A DNA stretch of 12,029 nt from Bacteroidales bacterium. Lineage in GTDB: Bacteria > Bacteroidota > Bacteroidia > Bacteroidales > UBA932. The stretch spans positions 1-12,029 of the forward strand of contig JAEEQI010000069.1 of NCBI GenBank assembly GCA_016285215.1, given 5' to 3'. The notes beneath the pieces are model-generated. The model saw only the letters and a program-made list of their open reading frames with translations. It searched no databases and was not told the DNA's origin. Position numbers and translations under genes: made by a program. Positions within the stretch are counted from its first letter, which is position 1. Every line of letters begins with the position of its first letter. Below are positions 1 to 6,670 of this stretch, piece after piece.

Positions 1-1
1 G

Positions 2-1183
2 GTCCTCCGCATTCTGATTGGTCTTGTCATTGGTGCCGTTCTGGGTCTCCTGGTCCCGGGATGGACGTGGATAGGCATTCTGGGGCAAATCTTTGTAAGT
101 GCCCTCAAGGCTGTTGCCCCTGTGCTGGTGGCGATCCTCGTGCTGGCCTCCATTGCCAAGGCAAATGGCGGGCTGGGCTCCCGTTTCCGCACGGTGATCC
201 GGCTTTATGTCATAAGTACTCTCACGGCGGCTTTTGTAGCGGTGGTGGGCAGCAAACTCTTCCCCATACAGCTTCAATTGCAGGATATGGCTCAGGGAAG
301 CGCCCCCAGCGCCCTTTCGGATGTTTTCAGCAACCTGCTCACCAACCTGGTTTCCAATCCCCTGGCTTCCGTCTCTTCGGCCAATTACATTGGTATTCTG
401 TTCTGGGCCGTACTCATAGGACTGGGACTTAAGATGATTGCCAAGCCTTCCACCATCAGTGTGGTATCCGATTTTGCCGATGTCATTACCCTCATCGTGA
501 GATGGATCATCCAGTTTGCACCTTTCGGTATTCTGGGTCTGGTGTTCAGTGCCGTTTCCCAAAGCGGTCTGGAAATCTTTACCACCTACGGAAAGCTGGT
601 GCTCCTGCTGGTGGGCTGTATGGTGTTCAATACGCTGATTTTGAATCCCCTGTGGTCTTTCATAGCCACCCGCAAGAATCCCTATCCGCTTCTCTGGAAC
701 TGCCTCAAGGTCAGCGGTCTCAACGCCTTCTTTACGCGTTCTTCGGCCGCCAATATTCCCATTAACCTGTCTCTTTGCAAGAGTCTGGGCTTGGATGAGG
801 ATTTCTATTCCGTGAGCATTCCGCTGGGTGCCACCATCAATATGAACGGTGCGGCCGTCACCATTACCGTTATGACTATGGCTGTGGCCCATACGCTGGG
901 CGTGGAAGTGAGTTTAGTTTCGGCCCTTTTGCTTTGCATCATAGCTACTTTGGGTGCCTGCGGTGCCTCTGGGGTGGCCGGCGGCTCCCTGCTGCTCATC
1001 CCTATGGCCTGTTCCTTCCTGGGTATCAGTAACGACGTGGCTATGCAGGCTGTGGCCGTGGGCTTCATTATTGGCGTTATCCAGGATTCCGTAGAAACGG
1101 CCCTCAATTCCAGCGCCGACGCCTTCTTCACCGCTACGGCCGAATACAAAGACAGAATCAAACAGAACCGTTATGAAGCATAA
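2..1183 (+). CDS. sstT: Na+/serine-threonine symporter SstT (5' end outside window)
   Basis: Inner-membrane symporter of the dicarboxylate/amino acid:cation symporter family that imports serine and threonine with Na+. The reading frame is open from base 2, giving 393 residues. It continues upstream of a GTG at 122 that is clearly internal, because the residues before it (LGQIFVSALKAVAPVLVAI) are conserved SstT sequence. Family hallmarks seen in order: AFFTRSSAANIP (the serine-rich first re-entrant hairpin), YSVSIPLGATINMNGAA (the substrate/Na+ site helix), GASGVAGGSLLLIP (second hairpin) and QDSVETALNSSAD (the last helix, with the substrate-binding Asp and Asn). The family is about 400-415 aa, so only roughly 10-25 N-terminal residues should be missing. 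The downstream lipoprotein gene starts inside its last codons (11-nt overlap), which suggests translational coupling. Identification is very secure; the specificity is inferred from SstT-type rather than GltP-type motifs. Confidence 0.95.
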   Translation, partial: VLRILIGLVIGAVLGLLVPGWTWIGILGQIFVSALKAVAPVLVAILVLASIAKANGGLGSRFRTVIRLYVISTLTAAFVAVVGSKLFPIQLQLQDMAQGSAPSALSDVFSNLLTNLVSNPLASVSSANYIGILFWAVLIGLGLKMIAKPSTISVVSDFADVITLIVRWIIQFAPFGILGLVFSAVSQSGLEIFTTYGKLVLLLVGCMVFNTLILNPLWSFIATRKNPYPLLWNCLKVSGLNAFFTRSSAANIPINLSLCKSLGLDEDFYSVSIPLGATINMNGAAVTITVMTMAVAHTLGVEVSLVSALLLCIIATLGACGASGVAGGSLLLIPMACSFLGISNDVAMQAVAVGFIIGVIQDSVETALNSSADAFFTATAEYKDRIKQNRYEA

Positions 1184-2168
1184 ATGGTCCCTCCTCCTGC
1201 TGGTTCTCCTGTTTGTCCAGTGCAACTTAAAAAAGGCCGATGAACCCGTACGCGTTGGCATAGCCTGGCGCTCGGTTGCAGACTCCACTTCCTATTCCAT
1301 TGTTGCACGCGCCATTGAGGAAGCCGGCGGCGTTCCCGTAATCCTGGAGCAGGTAAAGGAGTACGCCCTGGAATACGACGGTTACAAGCTCTCAGACGAA
1401 TATCTGGATGAAAACGATGTTCTTATCCAGGAATACGCCAATCTGGTCAAAAACGAGCCCAAAAACGGCTTTAATAACTGCAATGCGGCAGAAGTGGTGG
1501 CCGGCGTGGACGCCGTGGTCTTTACCGGCGGCCAGGATATTGCCCCTACCCTGTTCCGTGTTCCACAACCGTGGCACGGACTGGAGGAAGAAAAGAACTA
1601 CTATGCTACCCGTGATATCTCCGAGTATCTGACCATGGCCTACTGCCTGGACAGGGACATTCCCCTGCTGGGCCTGTGCCGCGGTATGCAGATGTTGGGA
1701 GTGGTCTCCGGAGCCGGTTTCATTCAGGATATCCCGGTCTATTATGCCCAGAAAGGCCTTTCCTACAACTTTGACCACCGCCAGCCGGCCGTTCCGGGAA
1801 TCCGCAGGGACTACAAGCCCCACGATGTGGTGGTCCTGACCCACGATTCCTGGATGTACAAGATTGCCCAGACCGATACCATCCGCAAAGTTCCCTCCTG
1901 GCATCACCAGTCGGTGGGTCCCCTGGACAGCACGGCCCTCAAGCTTACCGCCGTTTACCCCGATGACGGGATAGAGATTTATGAGGCCTTGGAGCGCACG
2001 GACAAGCACTTTGCCGTGGGTGTGCAGTTCCATCCGGAGGTTGCCGTCAAAAAGAACCTGGACGGCGCCGACAACGCTTCCGACTATATGGATTATGAAT
2101 CGGCCCTGGCCTACTTCCGCGTTCTGGTGCAGGAGGCCCGCGCTACAAGAGATTCAAGAAGAAAGTAA
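1173..2168 (+). CDS. Lipoprotein class I glutamine-amidotransferase-like hydrolase (peptidase C26, gamma-glutamyl-GABA hydrolase family)
   Basis: 331 aa. The N-terminus is a short basic-hydrophobic signal ending at Cys17 (LLFVQC), a loose lipobox of the kind tolerated in Bacteroidota, so the protein is probably a periplasmic or outer-membrane lipoprotein. The rest is a class I glutamine amidotransferase fold of the PuuD/gamma-glutamyl hydrolase type: VFTGGQDIAPTLF (the oxyanion/substrate glycine loop), GLCRGMQ with nucleophile Cys169, WHHQS, and VGVQFHPE with His287 and Glu289 completing the triad. It probably hydrolyses gamma-glutamyl amide or peptide bonds and releases glutamate; the exact substrate cannot be read from sequence. 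About 40 residues (roughly 60-100) between the first strand and the GGQD loop are longer than in cytosolic PuuD, whose length is about 250 aa. The ATG at 1173 overlaps the end of sstT by 11 nt and is required for the signal peptide. Its 3' end overlaps the convergent gltS by 26 nt. Confidence 0.85.
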   Translation: MKHKWSLLLLVLLFVQCNLKKADEPVRVGIAWRSVADSTSYSIVARAIEEAGGVPVILEQVKEYALEYDGYKLSDEYLDENDVLIQEYANLVKNEPKNGFNNCNAAEVVAGVDAVVFTGGQDIAPTLFRVPQPWHGLEEEKNYYATRDISEYLTMAYCLDRDIPLLGLCRGMQMLGVVSGAGFIQDIPVYYAQKGLSYNFDHRQPAVPGIRRDYKPHDVVVLTHDSWMYKIAQTDTIRKVPSWHHQSVGPLDSTALKLTAVYPDDGIEIYEALERTDKHFAVGVQFHPEVAVKKNLDGADNASDYMDYESALAYFRVLVQEARATRDSRRK

Positions 2169-3324
2169 TTACGCCCGTATTGATGATGTCCACAAACATA
2201 GCCCCAACCACAGGGACTATGATAAACGGCTTTACGCTGTAGTGGTACTTATAACTCACGGCCGACATATTGGCCATGGCATTGGGCGTGGCACCCAGGC
2301 CAAAGCCGCACAGTCCGCTCACCAGCATAGCGGCGTCGTAGTTGCGCCCGAAGGCCGGGAAAGCCACGAAGGCGGCGTATAAGCCCATAAACAGGCCCTG
2401 GGACACGAGGATGACAAACAGCGGAAGCATAAGGCCGGCCAGTTCCCACAGTTTGAGCGTGGACATAGCAATGCCCAGGAAAAGGGACAGGCTGAGTTCC
2501 CCTATGCCAAGGGTTTCCTTGAGGCACAGTTCATTCTCTTTATGGCCGAATACATTGCGCAGAATAGCCGCCACCACCAAGGATCCAAAGTAGGTAGGAA
2601 CTGTAATTCCCGTCATAGCAATGAGCTTGCTAAGGCCCATACCCAGGGCCATAGCCACAAAGAGCTGACCCAGGGCCTGCGTATATCGTTTGAGGGAAGA
2701 TGCGCCCTCGCTGGCCTCCAGGGTCATAATTTCGTCGTTGGTGTGGATTTCTTCGGCCAGCTTGTGCCTGCGGATGAGCATTTCTCCCAGCGGACCGCCA
2801 ATCAGGGAGCCGGCAATAAGGCCGAAGGTGGCTGCCGCCATTGTTATGGAATCGGCCCCTTCCAGACCCATCTTTTCCAGCAGCGGAGAGAAACCGCCGG
2901 CTGTACCGTGACCGCCGCACATAGGGATGGAACCGGTGGCCATACCCACCAGCGAACTAACACCCATACCCTTGGCAATGCCCAGCGAAAGAAGGTTCTG
3001 GGATATAATGAGGACCGCCACCAGGATAATCATTACCACGAGGGGTTTTCCACCCTGTTTGAGAACGCGCAGATTGCTCTGGTAACCCACCGATGTAAAG
3101 AATATCGTCATAGCGATATCCTTGATGGTGCCGTCAAAATTGATGTCCAGCCCAAATACAGAGTATAACAGCAGGAAAAAGAGCGATATCAGCAGACCGC
3201 CGGATACCGGAACCGGGATACAGAACCGCTTGAGGAAAGGGATCCATTTGGTGAAACACATTCCCAGCAGGAGGGCCACAACGCCCACTCCGGCTGTCAT
3301 ATACATATCCAAGTTCAGGTTCAT
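2143..3324 (-). CDS. gltS: Sodium/glutamate symporter GltS
   Basis: 393-aa polytopic inner-membrane protein, close to the family's usual length (about 400). Its two inverted structural halves each carry the signature glycine-rich re-entrant loop: GSIPMCGGHGTAGG (residues 131-144) and GFGLGATPNAMANM (340-353). The GGHGTA and GLGATP(T/N)A motifs are diagnostic of the ESS/GltS family, which imports L-glutamate with Na+. A charged cytoplasmic loop of about 35 residues (roughly 184-218, RRHKLAEEIHTNDE) separates the halves. The ATG at 3324 overlaps the TGA of the upstream NUDIX gene in an ATGA arrangement, so the two are probably cotranscribed from the promoter near 3723. The TAG stop lies inside the convergent hydrolase gene, a 26-nt tail-to-tail overlap with no room for a terminator. 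Together with sstT and a gamma-glutamyl-hydrolase-like lipoprotein it makes this end of the window rich in amino-acid uptake functions. Confidence 0.94.
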   Translation of the reverse strand: MNLNLDMYMTAGVGVVALLLGMCFTKWIPFLKRFCIPVPVSGGLLISLFFLLLYSVFGLDINFDGTIKDIAMTIFFTSVGYQSNLRVLKQGGKPLVVMIILVAVLIISQNLLSLGIAKGMGVSSLVGMATGSIPMCGGHGTAGGFSPLLEKMGLEGADSITMAAATFGLIAGSLIGGPLGEMLIRRHKLAEEIHTNDEIMTLEASEGASSLKRYTQALGQLFVAMALGMGLSKLIAMTGITVPTYFGSLVVAAILRNVFGHKENELCLKETLGIGELSLSLFLGIAMSTLKLWELAGLMLPLFVILVSQGLFMGLYAAFVAFPAFGRNYDAAMLVSGLCGFGLGATPNAMANMSAVSYKYHYSVKPFIIVPVVGAMFVDIINTGVITFFLNLL

Positions 3325-3716
3325 ACGCGTTTTAGTTCTTCTTCAATCTGTGGTAATAACTGTATGTCGGCCGGGAGCCAGCGGACCTCCTTCAACTCTT
3401 CTTTTCCCAGCCAGCGGGCGGCCTCGTGCTCATTGAGGTGCAGGGCCTCCCCTTTGAGCGAACAAAAGAAGCAGTGCATAGTAAGGTGGAACTCGGGATA
3501 ATCCCACTCAATGGTGCTCAGGAAGCGGTCTATGGCAATATCGGCCGAAAGCTCCTCCCGAATCTCACGCACCAGGGCTTCCTCCGGGCTCTCCCCTGCC
3601 TCCATTTTCCCGCCCGGAAATTCCCACCAGTCCTTCCAGGGGCCGTAGCCCCGCTCGGTGGCAAAGATCTTGTCCCCTTTCCGGATAATGGCGGCTACTA
3701 CCTCAATTGTTTTCAT
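3321..3716 (-). CDS. NUDIX hydrolase, MutT-like (8-oxo-dGTP or nucleoside triphosphate pyrophosphohydrolase)
   Basis: 131 aa, the size of MutT. A NUDIX box spans residues 36-58: G36, E42, then R50-E51-I-R-E54-E55, with the metal-binding glutamates present. One deviation is seen: the glycine near the end of the box is serine (EELSADI). WWEFPGGK just before the box is typical of the MutT/CTP-pyrophosphohydrolase group, which removes oxidised or non-canonical nucleotides. The true start is the ATG at 3714-3716. The frame extends to a TTG at 3725, but that TTG lies within the TATATTTG promoter element (3723-3730), so it cannot be the translated start. The transcript would be leaderless or nearly so. 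The stop overlaps the gltS start (ATGA), so the two genes form a pair. Substrate is inferred from the family only. Confidence 0.9.
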   Translation of the reverse strand: MKTIEVVAAIIRKGDKIFATERGYGPWKDWWEFPGGKMEAGESPEEALVREIREELSADIAIDRFLSTIEWDYPEFHLTMHCFFCSLKGEALHLNEHEAARWLGKEELKEVRWLPADIQLLPQIEEELKRV

Positions 3717-3722
3717 TGTAGG

Positions 3723-3730
3723 CAAATATA
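3723..3730 (-). promoter_or_regulatory. Bacteroidota -7 element (TATATTTG) for NUDIX-gltS
   Basis: On the minus strand TATATTTG matches the Bacteroidota consensus TAnnTTTG exactly. Only seven bases separate it from the NUDIX ATG (3714-3716). No good TTTG -33 element is seen at the usual spacing. The position would place the transcription start almost at the start codon. Confidence 0.6.
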
Positions 3731-3742
3731 CGAATTTTTTGC

Positions 3743-3750
3743 TACCTTTG
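3743..3750 (+). promoter_or_regulatory. Bacteroidota -7 element (TACCTTTG) for the GNAT gene
   Basis: TACCTTTG fits TAnnTTTG and lies 19 bases before the ATG at 3770, so the leader would be short (about 10-15 nt) and without a Shine-Dalgarno sequence. The best upstream TTG (3716-3718) is 24 bp away, longer than usual, so the -33 element is weak. It lies within the footprint of the divergent NUDIX promoter. GGCAAA (3721-3726) and TTTGCC (3747-3752) form an inverted pair around the shared region. Confidence 0.6.
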
Positions 3751-3769
3751 CCTTTGTAAAAAGCTATTC

Positions 3770-4912
3770 ATGAAACCTAAAACCACCATTATTCCTGTTC
3801 AGGGGATGAAAATGCTCAAGGCATTTATCCGCTTCCCTCTGGATTTATACAAGGATTGCGAGAACTGGGTCCCCCCTTTCGAAAGCGACGAATTCAAGTC
3901 CCTGGGCCCTGATAATCCCTCTCTCGAATTCTGTGAAAAAGAACTGTTCCTGGCCTATCAGGACAAGAAAATCGTAGGCCGAGTGGCTGCCATCATCAAC
4001 CACCGGGCCAATAAGAAGTTTGGAGAAAACACCGTACGCTTTGGCTGGATAGACTTCATAGAAGATTTTGACGTGGCCAAAGCCCTCATTGATACGGTTA
4101 TCGTATGGGGCGCCAAGCGGGGTGCCACCCAGATCAAGGGTCCCCTGGGCTTTACGGATATGGACCGCGAAGGCCTGCTGGTAGACGGTTTCGAAAAGGA
4201 GAGCCCTTTCACGGTTATCTACAACTACCCCTACTACCCCGAGTATCTGGAGCGGTTGGGCTTTACCAAAGACGCAGACTGGACGCAGCGTTACCTTAAT
4301 TTCTCGGACGAACTGCCTCCTATGTATAAATATGCAGACATCATCGAAAAACGCTTCGGCCTGCGTATCTATACAGCCCGTACCTTGAAGCAGATGGCCC
4401 GCCGCGGCCGGGAGATGTTTCACGTGCTCAATGCCGCCTTTGAGCCGCTTTATGAGTATACCAAACTCTCCGACAAGCAGATTGACGGCTATGTAAGACA
4501 GTATGTCCCTGTTCTGAATAAAGACCTGGTGGCCTTTGTGGTGAACGAAAAAGACGAACTGGTGGCCTTCACCGTGACCTGCCCTCACATCAGCGCCGGT
4601 ATTCGCAAGGCCAAGGGCCGCATCTTCCCCTTTGGCTGGATACACATCCTCCCCTGGCTCAATGCCAAGAAGAACCACATCACCGAAGGCCTTCTCATTG
4701 GCGTCCTGCCGGAGTACCAGGCCAAAGGCGCCAGTCTGCTGATGACCAAGTACCTGCACGAAAATTACATCCGCCTGGGAATCAAGCGGATGTTAATGAA
4801 CCCGCAGCTGGAAGAAAACTACAAGGTGCAGACGCTCTTTGAGCCCTACGACCCGCAGCCGTATCAACGTCGCCGCAGTTATGTAAAGGAGATAAAGGCC
4901 CAAGAACTCTAG
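3770..4912 (+). CDS. GNAT-fold (YghO-like) acyltransferase; candidate bacterial ceramide synthase
   Basis: 380 aa. The N-terminal half has the FIRFPLDLYKDCENWVPP opening and the VGRVAAI-N and GATQIKGPLGFTDMD segments of the YghO-type family. The C-terminal half (about 180-375) contains a GNAT acyl-CoA/acyl-ACP-binding motif, LLIGVLPEYQAKGASLLM (308-325), with the Q-x-x-G turn, followed by the ENYKVQTLFEPYD tail typical of these proteins. There is no signal peptide or membrane span. The ATG at 3770 follows a perfect -7 element. The gene converges on an ACP and an acyl-activating ligase. In Caulobacter a GNAT-type acyltransferase of this kind (bCerS) N-acylates 3-ketosphinganine, and a dedicated ACP and acyl-ACP synthetase serve the same pathway. 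Sphingolipids are made by many Bacteroidales, so ceramide synthesis is a reasonable inference. The sequence alone proves only an acyltransferase fold. Confidence 0.75.
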   Translation: MKPKTTIIPVQGMKMLKAFIRFPLDLYKDCENWVPPFESDEFKSLGPDNPSLEFCEKELFLAYQDKKIVGRVAAIINHRANKKFGENTVRFGWIDFIEDFDVAKALIDTVIVWGAKRGATQIKGPLGFTDMDREGLLVDGFEKESPFTVIYNYPYYPEYLERLGFTKDADWTQRYLNFSDELPPMYKYADIIEKRFGLRIYTARTLKQMARRGREMFHVLNAAFEPLYEYTKLSDKQIDGYVRQYVPVLNKDLVAFVVNEKDELVAFTVTCPHISAGIRKAKGRIFPFGWIHILPWLNAKKNHITEGLLIGVLPEYQAKGASLLMTKYLHENYIRLGIKRMLMNPQLEENYKVQTLFEPYDPQPYQRRRSYVKEIKAQEL

Positions 4913-5151
4913 CCTCTCTCCTCAATTATAGTGTCACAGACTTCCCCGACGGTTACCGGCAGCGGTTTTCCTTCGGGGAATTTCATTTGAAACTTCTCCT
5001 CCGAAGCCAGGGCCAGGAGCATCATCGAAAGCGAGTCTATACCGAGCTCGCGGACGAGCTCGGTATCATAAGTTACTTTGGACAGATCCGACTTGGGACG
5101 GATCACGGACAGGACCTCCTTGAGGCCCTCGAAAACTTCTTCTCTAGTCAT
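4909..5151 (-). CDS. Acyl carrier protein
   Basis: 80 aa, the normal size of a type II acyl carrier protein. The phosphopantetheine attachment motif is LGIDSLSMM, with Ser40 as the modified residue. The protein is acidic overall, as expected, although the N-terminal helix carries several lysines and arginines. It lacks the strictly canonical AcpP wording (LGADSLD), and it sits beside an acyl-activating ligase instead of fabF. It is therefore more likely a dedicated carrier for a special lipid or polyketide-like pathway than the housekeeping AcpP. Start and stop are tightly coupled: its ATG shares one base with the TAA of the upstream ligase (TAATG), and its TAG stop lies in the CTAG that also supplies the stop of the convergent GNAT gene. 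A 12-bp perfect hairpin lies within the coding sequence just before the DSL motif. Confidence 0.92.
   Translation of the reverse strand: MTREEVFEGLKEVLSVIRPKSDLSKVTYDTELVRELGIDSLSMMLLALASEEKFQMKFPEGKPLPVTVGEVCDTIIEERG
5039..5066 (-). repeat. Perfect 12-bp inverted repeat (hairpin) inside the ACP gene
   Basis: The arms ATACCGAGCTCG (5039-5050) and CGAGCTCGGTAT (5055-5066) are exact reverse complements around a 4-base spacer. In the ACP mRNA this would be a very stable stem-loop with a UCCG tetraloop. It encodes the residues just before the phosphopantetheine serine motif. Confidence 0.9.
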
Positions 5152-6647
5152 TATACGCGGGATACTTTCATACTGCCGGTGCGTTTGAAGTCTTCCGTAC
5201 GCACGGTTACTTTACGGATCTGATGGGTGCTGGGCAGGGTGGCGTTGATCTTGTCTACCAGCTTGTTCATATAGGCTTCCACCTCTTCCCAAGGCTTGCC
5301 GTCAAAGGCGGGCATCAGGGGCAGAATCTCCACAGCAATCACCTGGTTGCCGTTGAGCTCGTCTTCCTTGACCATAGCGTCACGGACGCAAGGATCGGCG
5401 TAGAAGGGCTCTTCCAGGGCCTCAGGGCTCACATTTTCGCCGTTGGCCAGCACAATGATGTTCTTGATTCGGCCCGTGATATAGAGGAAGCCGTCCTCGT
5501 CAAAGCGGCAGAGGTCACCGGTACGCAGCCAGCCGTCGGGAGTGAGGGCTTCGGCCGTACGCTCGGGATCCTTATAGTAATAGGAGAAGATGTTGTCTCC
5601 CTTGAGCCAGAGCTCGCCGTCCACCAGCTTGGCCTCCTGACCGGGATAAACACGACCGATGGAAGCGGGATTGGTAAGCGGATAGGCATTGGCACTGGAG
5701 AGGTTGGCGCTTTCCGTGAGGCCGTAGCCAAAGCAGAACTGCACGCCCAGCTTGGAGAAGATTTCCGTCAGACGCGGCGGCACGTTGGCGGCGCCGGAGA
5801 TGATCATACGGAGGTTGCCGCCCAGGAACTGGGGACCGTACATCTTCACAAGACCGGCCAGGATGTCGCAGATACCCGGAACAATGATGAGGATGGTGGG
5901 CTTGATGGCGGGAAGCTTGCCCACGGCAGCCTTCATATCCTCGCAGGTGTAGATAAGGTTACCGGAATAGAAGCAGCCCATACAGCCGGCAATGAGGCCG
6001 AATACGTGGCTCAGCGGAAGCAGGGCCAGGTAACGGTGTACACCAATGATGGGGCCGGGTTTGAAGATGGTGTTGAAGTTGCCTCTCATAAGGGCACGGT
6101 GGCTCAGGACAGCGCCCTTGGGAGCGCCGGTGGTACCGCCGGTAAAGAAGATGGCAGCGGGGCTGTCAGGATCAATTTGGGCCGAAGGAACACCGGTCTC
6201 TGCAATGGAAGCAGCCGGAAGCACCTTGGTGCCCTGAATCTTGGCGGTAAGGGGCATAAACTCCTCACGCACGAAGATGGCGGCAATGTCAAATTTCATA
6301 CAGCAGCCGACCACGGCCATTTCCGGCAGGGAGGCCGGGAAGTTCATAGCCACGTAACCGGCACTGGTAACGGCCAGGAACAGTTCCATAGCATCCTGGC
6401 TGTTGCGGTCCATAATGGCGATATGGGCGCCTTTCTGAAGGCCCAGGCCCTCAATAAAGGCACGACGGCGGGCTACCCGCTCTCCCAACTCCTTATAAGT
6501 AATGGTGTTGGTCATATCGGAGATGGCCGGGTTGTTGGCATACTCCTTGGTAAACCAGTCCACAAATTCACCCATCGTGGGCAGATAAGGGAGGCGCTCA
6601 ATTTCCTCTTTGGGAAGCAGCGAATAGAAATACTCTTCGTTGGTCAT
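5151..6647 (-). CDS. AMP-forming acyl-activating enzyme (fatty acyl-CoA / acyl-ACP synthetase-like)
   Basis: 498-aa ANL-superfamily enzyme that adenylates a carboxylic acid, then transfers the acyl group to a thiol (CoA or a phosphopantetheine carrier). Core motifs in order: A3 FFTGGTTGAPKG (167-178, nucleotide phosphate loop), A5 FGYGLTES (306-313), A7 GWLRTGDL (372-379), A8 TGRIKNIIVLANGENVSP (391-408, hinge and Arg393) and A10 KRTGSMKV (488-495) with catalytic Lys494. All active-site residues appear intact. It is shorter than FadD (about 560 aa) and lacks the long fatty-acid-CoA-ligase N-terminus. The one-base TAATG overlap with the ACP gene argues that the carrier protein is its acyl acceptor, so acyl-ACP synthetase is the favoured reading. 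A 23-nt gap separates it from the upstream hydrolase, with no recognisable TAnnTTTG promoter there, so it probably depends on read-through. Confidence 0.88.
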   Translation of the reverse strand: MTNEEYFYSLLPKEEIERLPYLPTMGEFVDWFTKEYANNPAISDMTNTITYKELGERVARRRAFIEGLGLQKGAHIAIMDRNSQDAMELFLAVTSAGYVAMNFPASLPEMAVVGCCMKFDIAAIFVREEFMPLTAKIQGTKVLPAASIAETGVPSAQIDPDSPAAIFFTGGTTGAPKGAVLSHRALMRGNFNTIFKPGPIIGVHRYLALLPLSHVFGLIAGCMGCFYSGNLIYTCEDMKAAVGKLPAIKPTILIIVPGICDILAGLVKMYGPQFLGGNLRMIISGAANVPPRLTEIFSKLGVQFCFGYGLTESANLSSANAYPLTNPASIGRVYPGQEAKLVDGELWLKGDNIFSYYYKDPERTAEALTPDGWLRTGDLCRFDEDGFLYITGRIKNIIVLANGENVSPEALEEPFYADPCVRDAMVKEDELNGNQVIAVEILPLMPAFDGKPWEEVEAYMNKLVDKINATLPSTHQIRKVTVRTEDFKRTGSMKVSRV

Positions 6648-6670
6648 AAATAAATGGTTTAGTTTATTAG

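Noticed and set aside
61..432. Short plus-strand open frame overlapping the start of sstT
   Set aside because: Out of frame with conserved SstT sequence and rich in cysteine and glycine without any family match.
3717..3725. TTG start nine bases upstream of the NUDIX ATG
   Set aside because: The TTG is part of the TATATTTG promoter element, and the ATG at 3716 gives a normal MutT length.
3845..4759. Open frame of 304 codons on the minus strand inside the GNAT gene
   Set aside because: Antisense shadow of a well-supported family member; no promoter or recognisable protein.
5223..6653. Long open frame (476 codons) on the plus strand opposite the ligase gene
   Set aside because: The ligase frame has every ANL core motif, whereas this frame is a histidine- and glycine-rich sequence without family features.
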